A stretch of 64,000 nt of DNA from Cloeon dipterum (GCF_949628265.1 NC_088787.1:35452844-35516843); one strand, 5' to 3'. Counted from the stretch's first letter, positions 1 through 12,701 are shown. The notes: generated from the sequence alone by a model not told the origin. A program made the numbers and translations.

Positions 1-73
1 GGACAAAATATTATATCAAAAATGCAAACAAAGGTCATTTTAAATTACGTGAATTACGCTATTTATATACTAC

Positions 74-142
74 CGAAAACGATTGCAGTTCGAATCTCAC
101 TCATCTGAAAACCAAAATTGGCCCACTTCACAATCTGGACAT
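74..142 (-). pseudogene. RCBTB-like exon 1 relic
   Basis: This matches exon 1 of the intact RCBTB-like gene whose start lies at 20140. Both begin M-S and share the WANFGYQ...EIRTAIVF segment and a splice donor in the same place. It is 69 bp instead of 73 bp: four bases (tagc on the plus strand) present in the intact copy are missing, which shifts the frame and gives an early stop. The sequence upstream of the ATG (about 143-185) also resembles the region upstream of the intact gene, so promoter-proximal DNA was copied too. The rest of this copy, if any, would lie before the window. A functional gene starting elsewhere cannot be excluded, but this start is broken. Confidence 0.75.
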
Positions 143-185
143 GACGAACCAACAGGATGATCCAAGATTTTGATCAAGACAAAAA

Positions 186-729
186 TATTAGATTCACGCA
201 CGAGGTGACTTCTATAAGATACGGCCTTCAGCTGATTTACGTTTATGGTCTATTACAGTATAGGTGGCAGCACTGTATAGCAGCAGCTTAAAGGCACGCA
301 GAATTGAGGGCCAGATTGTGAACTATTATTCTTATAATAATTGCGCCAGTATATAATTTTGCAATAAAAAATTAATCTAGAAAACAAATATGTTTTAAGA
401 CAGCTTTCAAATTGATTGGTATAAAATTCAATGAACTTGGAAAAAATTTAATTTTCATTGCGTTTCTTAATAAATCGGGCGAAAATTAAAAAATATTATC
501 AACTTGTTAAATTTGTGTCTCAAACATTTTGTTTCAAATTATCTTCTCTTCATTTTATAAAATTGATTTAAGATTTTAATTTACTTATTAATAATTTTAA
601 ACTGCCAATTTTTGGGTCACCTTTAGGTGCTTTCAACGGCCTCGTGCATCGTTCACCACCAGCAATAAAATATTATTTTCTTTGGTGCTTCAAAAAACAT
701 TTTTTTAAAAAGCGTTTTCGTGCGATATA
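186..729. other. intergenic, no gene seen
   Basis: AT-rich sequence without a supported coding exon. ORFs here are short and have no recognisable domain. Confidence 0.5.
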
Positions 730-1002
730 CCAATTGGGTTTTGCTGCCGCAGCTGCCAGACACGTACGCCGCAACCTTAGAAAACAAGAAATCGCATTAC
801 ACGCCACCTGTCAATTTAAGGGGAGGCAAGATCAGGCAAAACGCAACCTCTGGCATCGCTTCTTTACCTCTTCCAAGTGCCGGTCAGCTGCCAGGATATA
901 ATGCGAGCTGCAGAGGTGCGTGATTCTCTCTCCCGTCTTATGTTATCCTGGCACTTTTATTGCTTGCTGTGTGCCACGCGGGTTGCGTAATATAATCAAT
1001 TG
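730..1002 (-). repeat. dispersed repeat R, short inverted copy
   Basis: Read on the minus strand, this matches both ends of the repeat at 26938-27657 (and 15266-16003). Shared blocks include a start resembling TTGCAACCCG..GGCACGCAG, the motif GCAATAAAAGTGCCAGGATA, and an end GGCAGCTGCGGC. About 300 bp of the middle of the longer copies is absent. Neither ORF across it looks like a real protein. Family unidentified. Confidence 0.7.
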
Positions 1003-1869
1003 AGTTGAAATAGTAAAGTTCTCTGCTTGAGCAAAATTTTAAATTATATCATAAATATTTTTTATTGAAATTTCATCTGAATGTAAAAAAATTGATTCGG
1101 AATTAAAATCAATTAGTTAAAATTTAAACCAGTATGTTATCACACTCAAAATATGATTTATAAACACAATATATTTTTTATCTTATTCGATAAGTGACTT
1201 GGTGAAATTTTTCTCCACTTTTTTCATAAACAACAATAAGAAATATCACGTGCTTTAAAAAAATCTGTCAAACAAATGAGGATTAACTACAGATAATCAT
1301 GTACGAGGTGCAGTTATGATTTGACTTCAGTATGCTGGCTATCTTTAAATACTTCACTTGTTTATTAATTTATAGCCAGACACACTACCTTAAATGTTCA
1401 AAGATAAAAAGTAGCCCCTTAAAAGTCAGTGCGTGATAATTATTTTCATTAATTCTCTATAATGAGCCTGTTAATAATATTTTTGAGCATGAGAATAACG
1501 TCATCGATATCAGTAGAGGCGAAATATACATATTATTTTTCATTTACGGGACTGAAAAATATGAAAAGCGATAATGAATGTAAAAGAGAACGCTCACTGA
1601 TAACAACTTTTCATTAGTGTTTCAACCGCTCAAGGTGTGAGTGTTGGACTGGTGCATATGTGCCTGCTTCGCAGGTGAGTGATTTTAACTTTTTTGCGCG
1701 AATCTAAATTTTTAAACGATTAATTTTGCTTTGAATTAATATTTCTGATTAATTGCTATATTTTGAACATGAGATCAAGCCTTTATCAATTTTTTATTGC
1801 AGTTTTCCAGCTCGTTAATTACGTTTGCAAGCCAGCAAATCCCCACAAAGTGCGAATGCGATAGGAACC
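1003..1869. other. upstream region of LRR gene
   Basis: AT-rich, no recognised coding exon. It must contain the promoter of the LRR gene that starts at 1870. A possible noncoding leader exon ends near 1674, where a CGCAG|GTGAGTG donor-like site is followed by an acceptor-like CAG near 1800. This is inference. Confidence 0.35.
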
Positions 1870-4800
1870 ATGCCGAAACATTCAGTAAAAAAGAACAATT
1901 ATGTGGTGACACCCGAGGTAATCACGGAAAAACAGTTATAAAATTATCAAATTACACTCGATATCCAACAAAGAAAACACTTTCTATTGAAAAATATTAT
2001 AATTAAACGCGCGTTATCAATTTTCATGGCACTAACGACTTTTAAAATTTCAGCAAAGCATTTTGAAGGTTGAGAACAGCAAGAAACTGAAGCTGACGAA
2101 ACAAAGACTGCAAAAATTATGGGACAGCTGTCAGGACGAGCATGATCAGGAAGCCGAAAAAATTGTGGAGAAAATCAGGAAATACATCAAGCATGAAGAT
2201 CGGATGAAAAGCCTCAGTGAGTTAACAAAAAAAATCACAAATATTTTATATCAGTGAAAAATATACGGTTTATTTCAGGCCCTTCCATGCGGGACAAGGT
2301 TTTGCAAGAAATGTCTCGCGCCAAGTACCGAAAATTGTATGAAGAGAACTCGGAGGAGTTTGAAAAATACATGAAAGTTTTCCCGCTTCTGCTCAGCGAA
2401 GAAACTAAAGAGATCGAACTTATTGGTACGCCGTTAGTTTACCCTCTTGACACGAGGAACCTCTACTTGACCAAGGCAAGTCATTATCACAGCCGAGATA
2501 ATATTTTCAAATTCTAAATTGAATACCAAGTCCACTCTTCTGGCCGTTATAAAAAATATTATTCAATTAGATTTCATTATTTTTTAATTAACTTTGGAAA
2601 AAAGCGATCTATTTTCACGTTAGCTGAAAAAAGCGGCCGCTCTGATTGGCCGGCGGTGGTATACGTCATTGTTTGCCAACCGCAGAACTGATCAGAACGG
2701 ACCGCGGGAAAAAAGATCGCTTTTAGAAAGCGCTTTTAACTCATTAAAAGGATAATTATGTTTCTAAAGAGTGTTTTGTTGAAGTTTCTGAGCACACAAA
2801 TCGATTCCTAAGGGTCGAATTAGGTAAAATTGATATTTTTCTGACCAAAAAATCCAGCGTGACGTGCGATCTTTTTTCCCGCCAAAACAATATGAACGAA
2901 TATGGGAGAACTGCGCATGCGTAAGAGCTGGCTGGATCTGACAAAAAAGTCATTCGTACAGGTGGTCTCTCTGCGAGTGCTCAAACCAGCTCTGACGCAT
3001 GCGCAGCTCTCGCAAATGCGTTTATATTGTTTTGGCGGGAAAAAAGTTCGCACGTCACGCTGCACTTTTTGGTCGTGCAAAATATCTACTATACCTATTT
3101 CGACCCTCAGGAATCGATTGGTGTGCTCAGAAACCTCGTCAAAAACGGTCTTCAATCAAATTTATGAAATAAATATTGCATCACGTGGTGCAATTCATGC
3201 TCCCTGCTCAGTATCTCTTATTTAGCAACCCTGAGCAAGCTAAGAAGTTCTTTTACCACTCATAGGTAGTACGTCGAGCACTTTTTCTAACCAATCAGAG
3301 ACCACCAATGCGAAATCTTCCCTGTAAATTTCCCCTCCACCATCATGGGGAGTAAGGGGAAGAAAATAAGTAGCGAATTTATGCGTTGGCGGTCTTTGAT
3401 TAGCTGAAAATGTACTCGACCTGCCACATATAACAACTCCTTTAAAGTTGCTCAAAGCCACCACATAAAAGGGACTGTTTTTTATTTGTTTACTCAATTC
3501 TTGTCCTAATTGAATATAAATTCAACAGCGGTTTGAGTACCTGGCGCTCAACGCGCGCAACCTGCAAATTCTGGCGGTGAGCGGCGTGCAGACGGACGAA
3601 ACGATGGACGAGTCGGTGAAAGCCATGCTTAGCAAGATGGAAAACCTGGAGAAACTGCAGATCCAGAGCTACAGGATCAAGTACACGCACCTGAAGGAGC
3701 TGTGCAAAAAGCTGCCAAAGCTGCAGTACGTTGACGTGTGGATCGACTTCGACTGCCAAACCAGATTCGACGACGTGGACGGCTTCGTGGACAGTTTCTC
3801 GCGGCTGAAATTCTTCCTGTTCAACTCAAAGGGATTCTTCGCGGCCGACTGCGAGGATACCCTGACCCGGATGTGCGTACAGCACCTTCCGGGGCTGCAG
3901 GTGGTGCGGAAGTTCGCGGACAACAACGTCTACCACCTGGACGAGGACTTGGAGCTGCCCACAAATCCGACAGACCTGCGCCACCTTTGTGCTCGCCCCA
4001 GCTTGCGCATTCTGCATGAGACCTTTCCAAAGGTCACGCACCTCAGGGTGAATTTCTTCAACTTCATCGGCTCCTTGGAGGTGGAGAAGATTGAAATCAG
4101 GCCGCTGCTGCTGTTCGACAACATCGAGAGTCTATTTCTGGACAACGTGCCTGCCGTGGAAGTGGTCCAGCAATTCCTTCAGGAATACGGACCGAACCTT
4201 CTGGAACTGCGCATCCACGCCTGCGACAAGAGCGAGTTGGTGATTAATCCGAGAACCATCGCGGTCTCGTGCCCGAGACTTCAGAAACTCAGCCTCTTCA
4301 AGGTCATCATCGAGGAGCTGGGGACCAGACCAAAGAAAGTCGTTCAAGAGCAGGACAAACAGAAACCTTCCATCTTAGTTGCTGATGAGCAAGAGCCAAA
4401 AAAGGTGTTGCCGAAAATGCGGGCTTATGCATTGCCGAATGACTCGTTCCTGCACTTGAGGGAGTTGGCGTTCGAACCAGATGAGTAAGAATATTTTTTA
4501 GATAAAGTAGGTCTCACGCAGCAAGAAATTTTGGGTCACGTTGGCAGCCGCCGGTGTGAAAGAGAAACAATTTAACAGCGCAGGAGAAAAGAATTGTATT
4601 CCGGACTCTTCAGGCCGTTAAAGACCATCTTTGACGAAGTTTCTGAGCACACCAATCGATTCCTGAGGGTCGAATTAGGTATGAAGGATATTTTTCCCTT
4701 CAAAATGTCCAACGTGACGTGCGAACTTTTTCCCGCCAAAACAAAATGAACGTATTTGCGAGAAGTGCGCATGCGTCAGAGCTGGTTTGAGCACTTGCAG

Positions 4801-5632
4801 GGATACCACCTTTACGAATGACTTCTTTGGCAGATCCAGCCAGCTCTGACGCATGCGCATTCCTCGCATGTAGCTTCACATTGTTTTGGCGGGAAAAAGT
4901 TCACACGTCGCGCTGGACTATTTAGTCGGAAAAAATGTCCACATTACATAATTCGACCTTCAGGAATCGATTGGTGTGCTCAGAAAGTTCGTTAAAGACA
5001 GTCTTTAAGCCCTATATCGATCTTGAAACGTTTAAAATAATATTGTCAGACGCGCAAAAAAATTGAAAAATTCGTCTATAGAAAATTCGGTTAATTTTTT
5101 TTCATAAATTGGACGATTTAATCAGGGTTTTGATGTTCATACAAAAAATATTTAAAATATACCGACACTTTTCACTCAAAAAACCTTTTATCTATCTAAT
5201 TTCAGAAGCAGCAATGGGGCGCTGCTGTCGAGTGTGCTTTGTGCGCCGAAACTGGAGCGTTTCATGCTGAGTTTTCGTCGCGCCGAAAACCTCGACATGG
5301 AGGACCTGGAGCGCATCTCCGTCTGGGTCGAGGAGCAGCAAATCCTGACCAACCTGACTCATTTCCAGTTGGCCTCGCACCCTACCGTGCTGAATGCCGA
5401 ATTCTGCCGCGCCTTTAGCGATTTCACGAGAAACGCATCCGCGTTTTTGCCCAAATTGGCGCGTTTTGACGCGATGTTCCGTCTCTCCTGCGTCGACGTG
5501 CGTCATTTCATGGCCGAAGGAGAGGAGGACGTTGTGTGTACTGACCGCGACAGGCAGCTCACCGCGGAAAAATTCGCACAGTTCGGAGAGCATAAATACG
5601 TGCAATTCCTCAATGCGTACAAACGGAATTAG
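1870..5632 (+). CDS. leucine-rich-repeat protein, 596 aa
   Basis: Five exons (1870-1917, 2054-2216, 2279-2475, 3529-4484, 5206-5632) join into one open frame of 597 codons. The N-terminus is Lys/Glu-rich and helical (LTKQRLQKLWD). From exon 3 on there are irregular leucine-rich repeats (LRLLF-type strands such as LQILAVSGV, LEKLQIQSY, LQKLSLFKV), as in insect F-box/LRR-like orphan proteins, though no F-box is clear. The ATG at 1870 sits in a good context (ACCATGC) and is phase-compatible with exon 2. Intron 3 starts with AAG|GCAAGT, a GC donor. Introns 3 and 4 each carry a palindromic foldback element. A decayed paralogue lies at 20753-22594, and the C-terminal exons align (LLCAPKL, ASxLLPKL). 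Function unknown; such repeats usually bind proteins. Confidence 0.75.
2597..2735. repeat. small hairpin MITE in LRR intron
   Basis: The left end AAAAAGCGATCT..TTTTC and the right end GAAAAAAGATCGCTTTT are inverted complements. GC-rich inner segments around GCGGCCGCTCTGATTGG and GATCAGAACGGACCGCG also partly pair. It looks like a short non-autonomous DNA element within the third intron of the LRR gene. Confidence 0.5.
2766..3152. mobile_element. palindromic foldback element F, copy 1
   Basis: The left arm (CTGAGCACACAAATCGATTCCTAAGG...) is the inverted complement of the right arm (...AGGAATCGATTGGTGTGCTCAG), with GCATGCGC-containing inner arms and a short asymmetric centre. It lies in intron 3 of the LRR gene. 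Its ends are more diverged than in the other copies, so it is probably the oldest. No transposase ORF. Confidence 0.85.
4618..5008. mobile_element. palindromic foldback element F, copy 2
   Basis: About 391 bp, bounded by TTAA at 4618-4621 and 5005-5008. The arms are near-complementary over about 180 bp each (AGACCATCTTTGACGAAG at left, its complement at right). The centre is in the opposite orientation to copies 1, 3 and 5. It lies in intron 4 of the LRR gene. Confidence 0.9.
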
Positions 5633-5692
5633 AAGCTTGTTTTAATTAATATAAGATGCAAGAAAATTTGCAATTGTATATTGTGTGATATT

Positions 5693-5698
5693 AATAAA
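5693..5698 (+). promoter_or_regulatory. poly(A) signal of LRR gene
   Basis: AATAAA about 60 bp after the stop codon at 5632. Confidence 0.6.
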
Positions 5699-6390
5699 GT
5701 TTATTTTTAGTATTGATTGAAATAAACCTACAGCTTTATAATAAATCAGGCTTCAATAATCCTAGAACAATTAAATAAACGTGAAAGCCGCAGCTTTTTT
5801 CGATAAATTTTCTTGCTTTGTAAACGGTATTAATTCTTTTATTTAATATAACAACAGATTTTGTAATTTAACCCGCAACGATGTAAAACGATCAGTCGAA
5901 TAAAAACTGTTCAATATAAAGAAATTTTAATTAGGTTTTATTTTAGATGAATTATAATTTCCCAAAATTGAATATTTGTTGAACTCACCCTTTTTTTACC
6001 AGAATGCGCACGGTCTTGTCTTGTTTCTTGAATTCTGCCGTCATGCATGTGGGTTCACTTACGCCGAAAGAATCGAAGTAATTATTATTATTGATTATAA
6101 ACTTGATCTAATCAGCTGCCCACTTGTCACATTGCTGCTCTCATTGTCAGCTGCTGCTGCTGCTGGCTGGGCTGGAGGAGGAGGGGCGTGGCCGCTTCTA
6201 TGGTTGGTTACGTGCGGGACTGCGGGCCGCTAAAATTCCAAAATTTAGACAGCGCGCTCGTGAATTCTTTGGATACCAGTTTACCAGTTACCAGAGTCAG
6301 GCCCTGAGTATATCACTATCAGACAGGTGATCGCTTGAGATCTCACTGAAATCCGTAATTCTGTAGGTTTACCAATCCTTTTGGTTCGCG
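5699..6390. other. intergenic, RCBTB promoter region
   Basis: No coding exon supported. The last part lies just before the RCBTB-like start codon at 6391. A GCT-rich stretch near 6150-6180 encodes only low-complexity alanine/leucine. Confidence 0.4.
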
Positions 6391-7035
6391 ATGTCTAAAT
6401 TGCTAGTTAAGTGGGCCTACTTTGGCTATCAGAAGCAAGAGATTCGTACTGCAGTCGTATTCGGTAATATATAATCGAATAGTAGCGTAAATATCGTAAA
6501 TATCTGCCGCGTCATTACGAACGTGTAATTTTTTTCGTCTTTTTGTTTGGTTTTCTGGTTTCTAATAAGTTCAACACGGTTTGGGAAGGGTGAACTGATA
6601 TAAACATTGTTTATTTTATCATCTTCCTCATTTTCAGGCACAAATGGTGAAAATGTAATTTTTGTCCTCGAAAATGATGAAGTGCTTGCTTTTGGAAAAA
6701 ACCAAAATGGGTGTCTTGGAGCTGGCGTCGAAGGTGAAGTGAAAGTGCTAAAGCGCATTGAAAATTTGTGTGAGCGGAAAATTGAAGGTTTAAATCATGT
6801 GAGAAATATCTGTTGATATTTAATAATGAAAATCTGATATACGCATAGGGTTTGAGTGTACTTGCGATTGCATTTTTGCCATCTCAGGATCTGGTTCCGT
6901 TTTCTCTTGGGGAGAAAATAAATATGGACAGCTTGGATTAGGAACCGACGAACTCACTAAAGTGCCTACCAAAATTTCGGGTTCCCTTGAGCACAAAACG
7001 GTTGTCCAAGTGGCTTGTGGTTATTTTCATACCCT
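6391..7035 (+). pseudogene. RCBTB-like gene, orphaned 5' half
   Basis: Exon 1 (6391-6463) encodes MSKLLVKWAYFGYQ and ends exactly as in the intact paralogue. Exon 2 (6638-6787) gives GTNGENVIFVLENDEVLAFG. Exon 3 (from 6849) gives an RCC1 repeat with VFSWGENKYGQLGLGT. Similarity stops abruptly at 7035 inside the repeat (after VACGYFHT), and unrelated sequence follows. The missing continuation is found on the opposite strand at 12258, so the gene looks split by an inversion. Exons 2-3 and the flanking intron are nearly identical to 16053-16510, implying a recent copy. Without its BTB part it is unlikely to work as an RCBTB protein, though a short transcript could still be made. Confidence 0.8.
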
Positions 7036-8424
7036 CCCCATGTGCCAAAACCAAGCGTATCGACGTCGATTCTCCTCTACGCGCGCTACAATTCCACCGT
7101 TTTCGAACTTACTTTAAAGCCCTTAATTCGCTGAAAATCCAGTCAAATTTTGCTTCCAGCTGTCTAAGCTGATGTATTTTATCAGTTTTCGCGGTTTTCA
7201 TCCGGTATAAAGTCTAAAAAACCAGTGTCGAACTTTCGACGGTTTTACCTGTGGAATTCTGTCGAAAATTCTACATCCACTTGAATCATCACCAAACAGT
7301 CAGAAAAACGCCTAGTTTCGTGATTAAAAGCGTAGGGTGAACTGGATCGAACCTTTATTTCATTAAATCATTATAATTTTAGCGTATTTTTAATCAACTG
7401 TAACCGATTAATTGCATTGTAGCTCAAGCGGTGGCAGAAAGCGCGGTTTTTTTCGGTATCACAGCTGGAGCTGGCAGAGAGCCGCGCCCACTCTAGCAAA
7501 ACATAATTCAAGTAGCCGGCTCGCGCAATGTATATTTTTACGTGTTCCGTCCACCTGCTGACGGTCTCAGGTAAAGTCAGGCTACCCTGAGCCTGAGCAG
7601 CGTGGGAAGAGAGAGTTCTGCGTGTCTGTTGTGCGCCAGAGAGCATATGTGAGCGATTGAAGCTGTACACATTCACGTAAGTTACTTTGCTCGCGAAATG
7701 TAAACATTGCGGTCAAAACGAATTTTTGCCATTTTTTTACAGATCCTTCCTGATGTTCATGACGGATATGTGACAGGCGGACAACGTCAGACAGACATTT
7801 TGGTCTAAGCGGGCGCGAGATTCAGCGGCAGAAAAATTATTTAAGCGGAAGAAATCGGCCTCGGACGCCCTTCGAACCTTATCATTTATGTAAAATTTTT
7901 CAGAATTGATTATGATTTTTTCTCTAGTGATTATTACATTGGATTTCCATCTTTTTAATTTATTTTGACATTTTACAGGGTTGGGAAGCATCAGTTTTGA
8001 TTTGAGACCTGGGACATTGGAGAGTGGCCGGCGAGGATGACGTCGTGTTCGAAAACTTATAATTTATTTTCTTGCATATTATGGAGTTTTCATCTGATTC
8101 ATCATATTTGTCTTATTTTATAACTTCCAGTCGAATCATGTATTTTTCGCATTTCATTTTGCATTTCTGCTATTTAATATTGTTAACCTTATCGTAGTTA
8201 ATTTTTTCTGGAAGTTTTTAACTGACGCGTTCTTTTTAATCTTCTTCCTATTGTTCGTAATATATTTATGATGGCATTCATGCAGTGAAATTTTGTTTAC
8301 CTGCTGAGGTATCAAAATAAGCAGCATTTTAATTGGTTAATTTAATATTTAAGTTATTTAGAGCAAAAAACTTTACACGTTCAATCAATTCAAAATAATA
8401 TCTGATATAATAGATAGTGGTATT
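7036..8424. other. gene-free stretch beyond inversion breakpoint
   Basis: No supported exon. Around 7424-7445 a tRNA-like A-box (TAGCTCAAGCGGTGGCAGA) appears without a matching B-box, so no tRNA is called. Confidence 0.4.
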
Positions 8425-9640
8425 CCAAGTTTCGAAGCTCAGGAATAGGGGCGTTCTCAATTTTCGTTTGTTAAAAAAATCTCCGATGAACGAAATTTGT
8501 TAATTAAAGCTGCACTAACTCTTAACTACGTAGAGATATCGCACTAGAATTGTCACTGCCCAGCCTAGTTTTCGATCTTAAACAACTTTTACATTTGCAA
8601 ACACTTCGCAGGTCGAAGGTCAAGGTCACCTTTCGCAACCTTTTCTCGGAAATTCAAAATTTATGGTTTATATCTCCCTTAGATTTTTGTGAGGTTTAGG
8701 GCCTAAATGTAGTCCGTGAAATTCTGCACAAAGCTCACCAAGTTTCATAGTTGTAATGCCGACAGTTTTGCTGCAATTGGAATTTTAAAATTAAAAACCA
8801 GCTCGAGGCCGCTCGACCGCGCATGACTTAAGGCTGCGGGATCCCCTCTCATTCGTAGAGTATATTTTTTCGCGTGTCACCTGCTTAGACATATCAGGAG
8901 AGGCTAGGGTGGACCTATGAAGGTCGAAATCGACCTTCAGAGTATGTACCTGACGTGACTCTGACAAAAAATGTCAAAAATCGTTCAATTTTTCAAACTT
9001 GGAGCCTTTTAATAGGTTTTAGTCACTCTCAAATATAAAGCCAAAACTACTGAATGACAATTCTGAAGCCGTACCTTAAAATAATAGTGGTAGCCATTAA
9101 TCGTGACAAGATATTGAAAATGATTAAATTTTTAAATCTGTAATTTAAGAAAATAACCTACTGTTATGTACATACGAAGTTAAAATTGAGCAGATTAAGT
9201 GATGATAATTAACGATCTTAATCTTACAATGAAAACTTTATTACGTGGAATTGCAAAAAATTACATGTTTTCCAAAATTTTTATTTTTAAAAGTATAATA
9301 AATTTATGCATTTAATAACATTTCATTGTAAGAATGGGATTGTTTATTTTAAACACTTCATATTAACTTCGTATGTGTGTAAAAAAACAGGATGTCATTT
9401 CTTAAATTAAAGATAGTTTAACCTTTTTTAATCTCACGTCACGATTAATGGCTATCACTCTTATTTCAAGGTATGGTTTCAGGATTGTCATTCAGCAGTT
9501 TTGGCTTCATATTTGAGCTACAGAGCGGCAAAAACCTCTATTAAAAGACTCCAAGGTTGATAAAATTGAACGATTTTGACATTTTTTATTTCAGGGTCAC
9601 GTCAGGTACATACTCTGAAGGTCGAAAGAAATATATTTCC
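8425..9640. repeat. repeat H: inverted copies forming a giant hairpin
   Basis: 8425-9130 is a minus-orientation copy of the intronic repeat at 31556-32206. 9435-9640 is a partial plus-orientation copy. The arms extend inward: 8935-9285 and 9290-9635 are inverted complements (for example ACATACGAAGTTAA versus TTAACTTCGTATGT, and TCTTACAATGAAA versus TTTCATTGTAAGA), giving a palindrome of about 700 bp centred near 9287. No transposase frame seen. Likely a non-autonomous foldback DNA element. Confidence 0.7.
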
Positions 9641-10458
9641 TCTCTTGCAATTCATTCAACTTACGCTCAGCTCTCTCAGAGGTGCAGTCCAGTAATGAAA
9701 GGTGAAAAGCGGGGAAAACGAGCGAAAGCCTCCCTGCGCTCCCTTCCCCTCCCAACACGCTGCTGCGTTCTCTCCCAGATCGACTCGAAAAGAATATATG
9801 GTTAATTATTTCGGCAGCAGGAATCTGGAAACAACACCGTGCATTCTGGCAAAAGGGGTGAAAACGCAACTAAAATTTCATAAAACCAAATTAAAAATAA
9901 CTTCAGTTTTTAATTGACTGATTGTTAATTTTGATGACATCATTTTCCTTCACAAGCCAATTTATAAAAATTTTAAAGCTAACATTAAATATTTATGAAA
10001 AATGCGGCTGATGTTACAACATTTTATCTCGACTGCGATTATGACAGAATAATGACCCAAGATTTGGTGAAGCGCAGGGGAAATTCCTCGAGTCAAGAGG
10101 GATAGTTTACGGCTTGCCAATAAGTCCGACATCCTTTGTTTCTTCGCTGAGCAGAAGCGGGAACTTTCAAATACTATTTTAGCATAAAAGGAGCTGAAAT
10201 AAACCATGTAAGCCGACAACACGCCAAAATTTCTGATTAAAAATCTTTAAAATGATTCGAAAGTTCAAATTGTCTGGATTGTTTAAATTTTTAAAGTAGG
10301 AGATAAATCTAGTGCAAAATTTTAATTAGTAAATATGCGAGAAAATTCATAGAAACAAGTTTTTTGAAACTGGAATTAGCAACACAATTGCCTTACAGAA
10401 AAAATATTTTGAAAACATGCATAGTGCTACTAATCAATGAAAAACTTGTCCACCAGTT
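9641..10458. other. intergenic, 3' of RCBTB half-gene
   Basis: No gene recognised. It contains the presumed 3' flank of the minus-strand RCBTB half-gene. Confidence 0.4.
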
Positions 10459-12258
10459 TTACTTTTGATTAGCCGCCACACGGAAAACTTCCAAGACGAT
10501 TTTTCTCTTGCAGTCAGCAGACTCAAAATTGTTCAAGACATCAACCAAATGCTCCATGCAAAATTCAAAGCAGAACTCACACAGGTCCTACATCCAAAAT
10601 TAATTAATATTAAAATTTAGAATAATTTTTCTAGATCTATCCCACCTTGGCTCCGAGCAAAATTGCCTTCTCATAAACAGTAGCAGCGATTTGCACTGTC
10701 AGGCCAGATTTGAGAATCTTTTCACACTCGTCCATCAGATCTGCCACCTGAAATAAGCGGGCTGTGGCATACACGTCTGCAATAGAAATATCATTGAAAA
10801 TTATTCTCTAAATAAATGCGAAATTAATTTTATACCAAGAGCAAGTTCAGGCGTGAAATCAACTTGATCAGTGTAGAAGTACTTGAGGAACGCGTAGAAA
10901 GATTCATAGCTGTGTTCCTTGACTTCATAGCTGAGACGATTCTCAGCGATCCGCACCCTGAAAAGAAAATCAAATGATTAAGATAATAAAATTACACCTT
11001 AATACTTTTTGCGACTGTCATTCCAAACTCTAAGGAACAAATTCTTGAACACCTCGCTTCCAAATATCAACATATTTTTGTGCACGTGGATTTTCTTCTT
11101 CTCGACAATGAATACAAAGTCAGCAGTTTCCTAAAATAAGAAAAAATATTAAGGAAATTGTCAATGAGAGTGAATAGAAATCTCACAGGATCGTCAAACG
11201 CCTTTCTTACTCGCTCAGTTAGCGAGACTTTCTTCATGCTCTGATTTTTTGCAATTTTCAATTGAAATTGTTGGTAGGTCACTTGAGGAGAGGCAACAGC
11301 GTAAACTCCGTCCAATGACGAGAAGGAAGTGAGCAATGGTTTCAAAACAATTTGACCTTTAATTAGTTTAAAGTGATAAGTTCGGCAATCAATGCATTTT
11401 ATTTAAATTCATACCATTGCAACTGCCCCAGATGTAAACCTCTTTCTTTTTGGTGATTGCAGTGCACGGGTGGCTCTCGTATAGAGTGGCAGCAATTTCT
11501 CTAACCCTGTGTGAAAAGATAATTTACGCTTAAACAAATATCCCAGCTTTTTGTCTCACCTTCCCATCTCTGTTGAGATAATGGTTGGGCTCTCGACAAA
11601 CTCGGTAGTCCCATTTCCCAACTGGCCTTCGCTGTTTTCTCCCCATGAGTAAATTTTTCCGTCGTCAGATAAAGCGAGAGTGAAAAAGGGTCCACAAACG
11701 ATTAGGGAAATCACGACTCCTTCCAGGCCGATCACCTTGCTGGGACTATGTTCCTTGTATGTAGTTGGAGGAGAGCCAAACATGCATTTGGAGTCGTATC
11801 CCCAAGCGCAAATCTTTTAAGATAATAACAAATAAGCTTTTAGGAAAATACTAACTAAATTTTGTCTACAAGAAAATTATAAATTTGCAAATGAACATGG
11901 CCATTAATTCAAATGGAAGCAAAATTTTAATTCAGAAATAGTTTAAATAAAACTGCATTTATAATATATATCCTAGTAAAATCATAATGAGTATTTTCAA
12001 CGAATTCGCAATTGCAATGGTTGTCCTGATTGTAGGAGCGCAAAAGAAGAGACTAATTGGCATGCAACTGAGGTTACGATTGTCCCGTCCAGCAGTCCAC
12101 CAATCTTTCGTGGAAGCGATTGGTCGTCCGTGGTTCCCAAACCTAATTCTCCGTTAGTGTTTTGACCGAAAGCATATACCTGATTAATGGAAACAGAATA
12201 AATTGGATTATCTACAAAAATAATTTAAATTTCACCTCTCCCTCTGACGTCAAAGCTA
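10459..12258 (-). pseudogene. RCBTB-like gene, orphaned 3' half (RCC1-BTB)
   Basis: This aligns exon by exon with exons 4-11 of the intact gene at 17713-20140. It carries RCC1 repeats (VYAFGQNTNGELGLGT, IYSWGENSEGQLGNGT, VYIWGSCNG), a linker, a BTB fold (ETADFVFIV...IHVHKN and YAFLKYFYTDQVDF) and a BACK-like tail ending VAANQK with the stop at 10459-10461. Most exons remain open with usable splice sites. It starts abruptly at 12258 in the tail of exon 3, without the N-terminal exons or the original promoter. It is therefore 5'-truncated by rearrangement rather than decayed; if transcribed from a new promoter it could give a shortened BTB protein. Confidence 0.8.
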
Positions 12259-12701
12259 GCTAAGCGCCGTTTGGAAAGGAAGTCTCGATAAAAGTGAGTA
12301 AATTCAAAGAATATCGATTTCAAATCACTGTGGAAACTCTTCAGCAGTTTATTTTTTTGTTCAGTGGAGGTTTCAAATTTTTACGGTAAATATTTTGATG
12401 TCAATTAATTTGAGTTATTCAATCTGCCGTTTTGAGATTAAAATTGTTGAATTTTGTCGGAATTCACAGAACGCAGCAAGCCGCGAATGCCTGGAATTTC
12501 AAATATTTTGAGGATGCGGACGGTCAATGCATAAATCCGTTTGATTTAGATAATATTTTTCGCATTCCCTACATTTTTGGCATTATTTGTCGCGGCGGTC
12601 AAATCGCTTACTAATTCTTTCATTCGTTTGTATTTTATTTTGTACAATTCCAAAAATTTAAATTTTAATCATTATATTGTCTTACATTTAATTTTTTAGA
12701 A
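12259..12701. other. right flank of inversion, possible exon
   Basis: A short open frame at about 12435-12612 (WNFKYFEDADGQC) has no recognised homology. A pyrimidine-rich TTTTTTAG acceptor-like site precedes the ATG at 12702, so a noncoding leader exon may lie here. Confidence 0.3.

Noticed and set aside
7424-7445. tRNA-like A-box
   Set aside because: TAGCTCAAGCGGTGGCAGA resembles an A-box, but no B-box or cloverleaf follows; the same applies to 27750.
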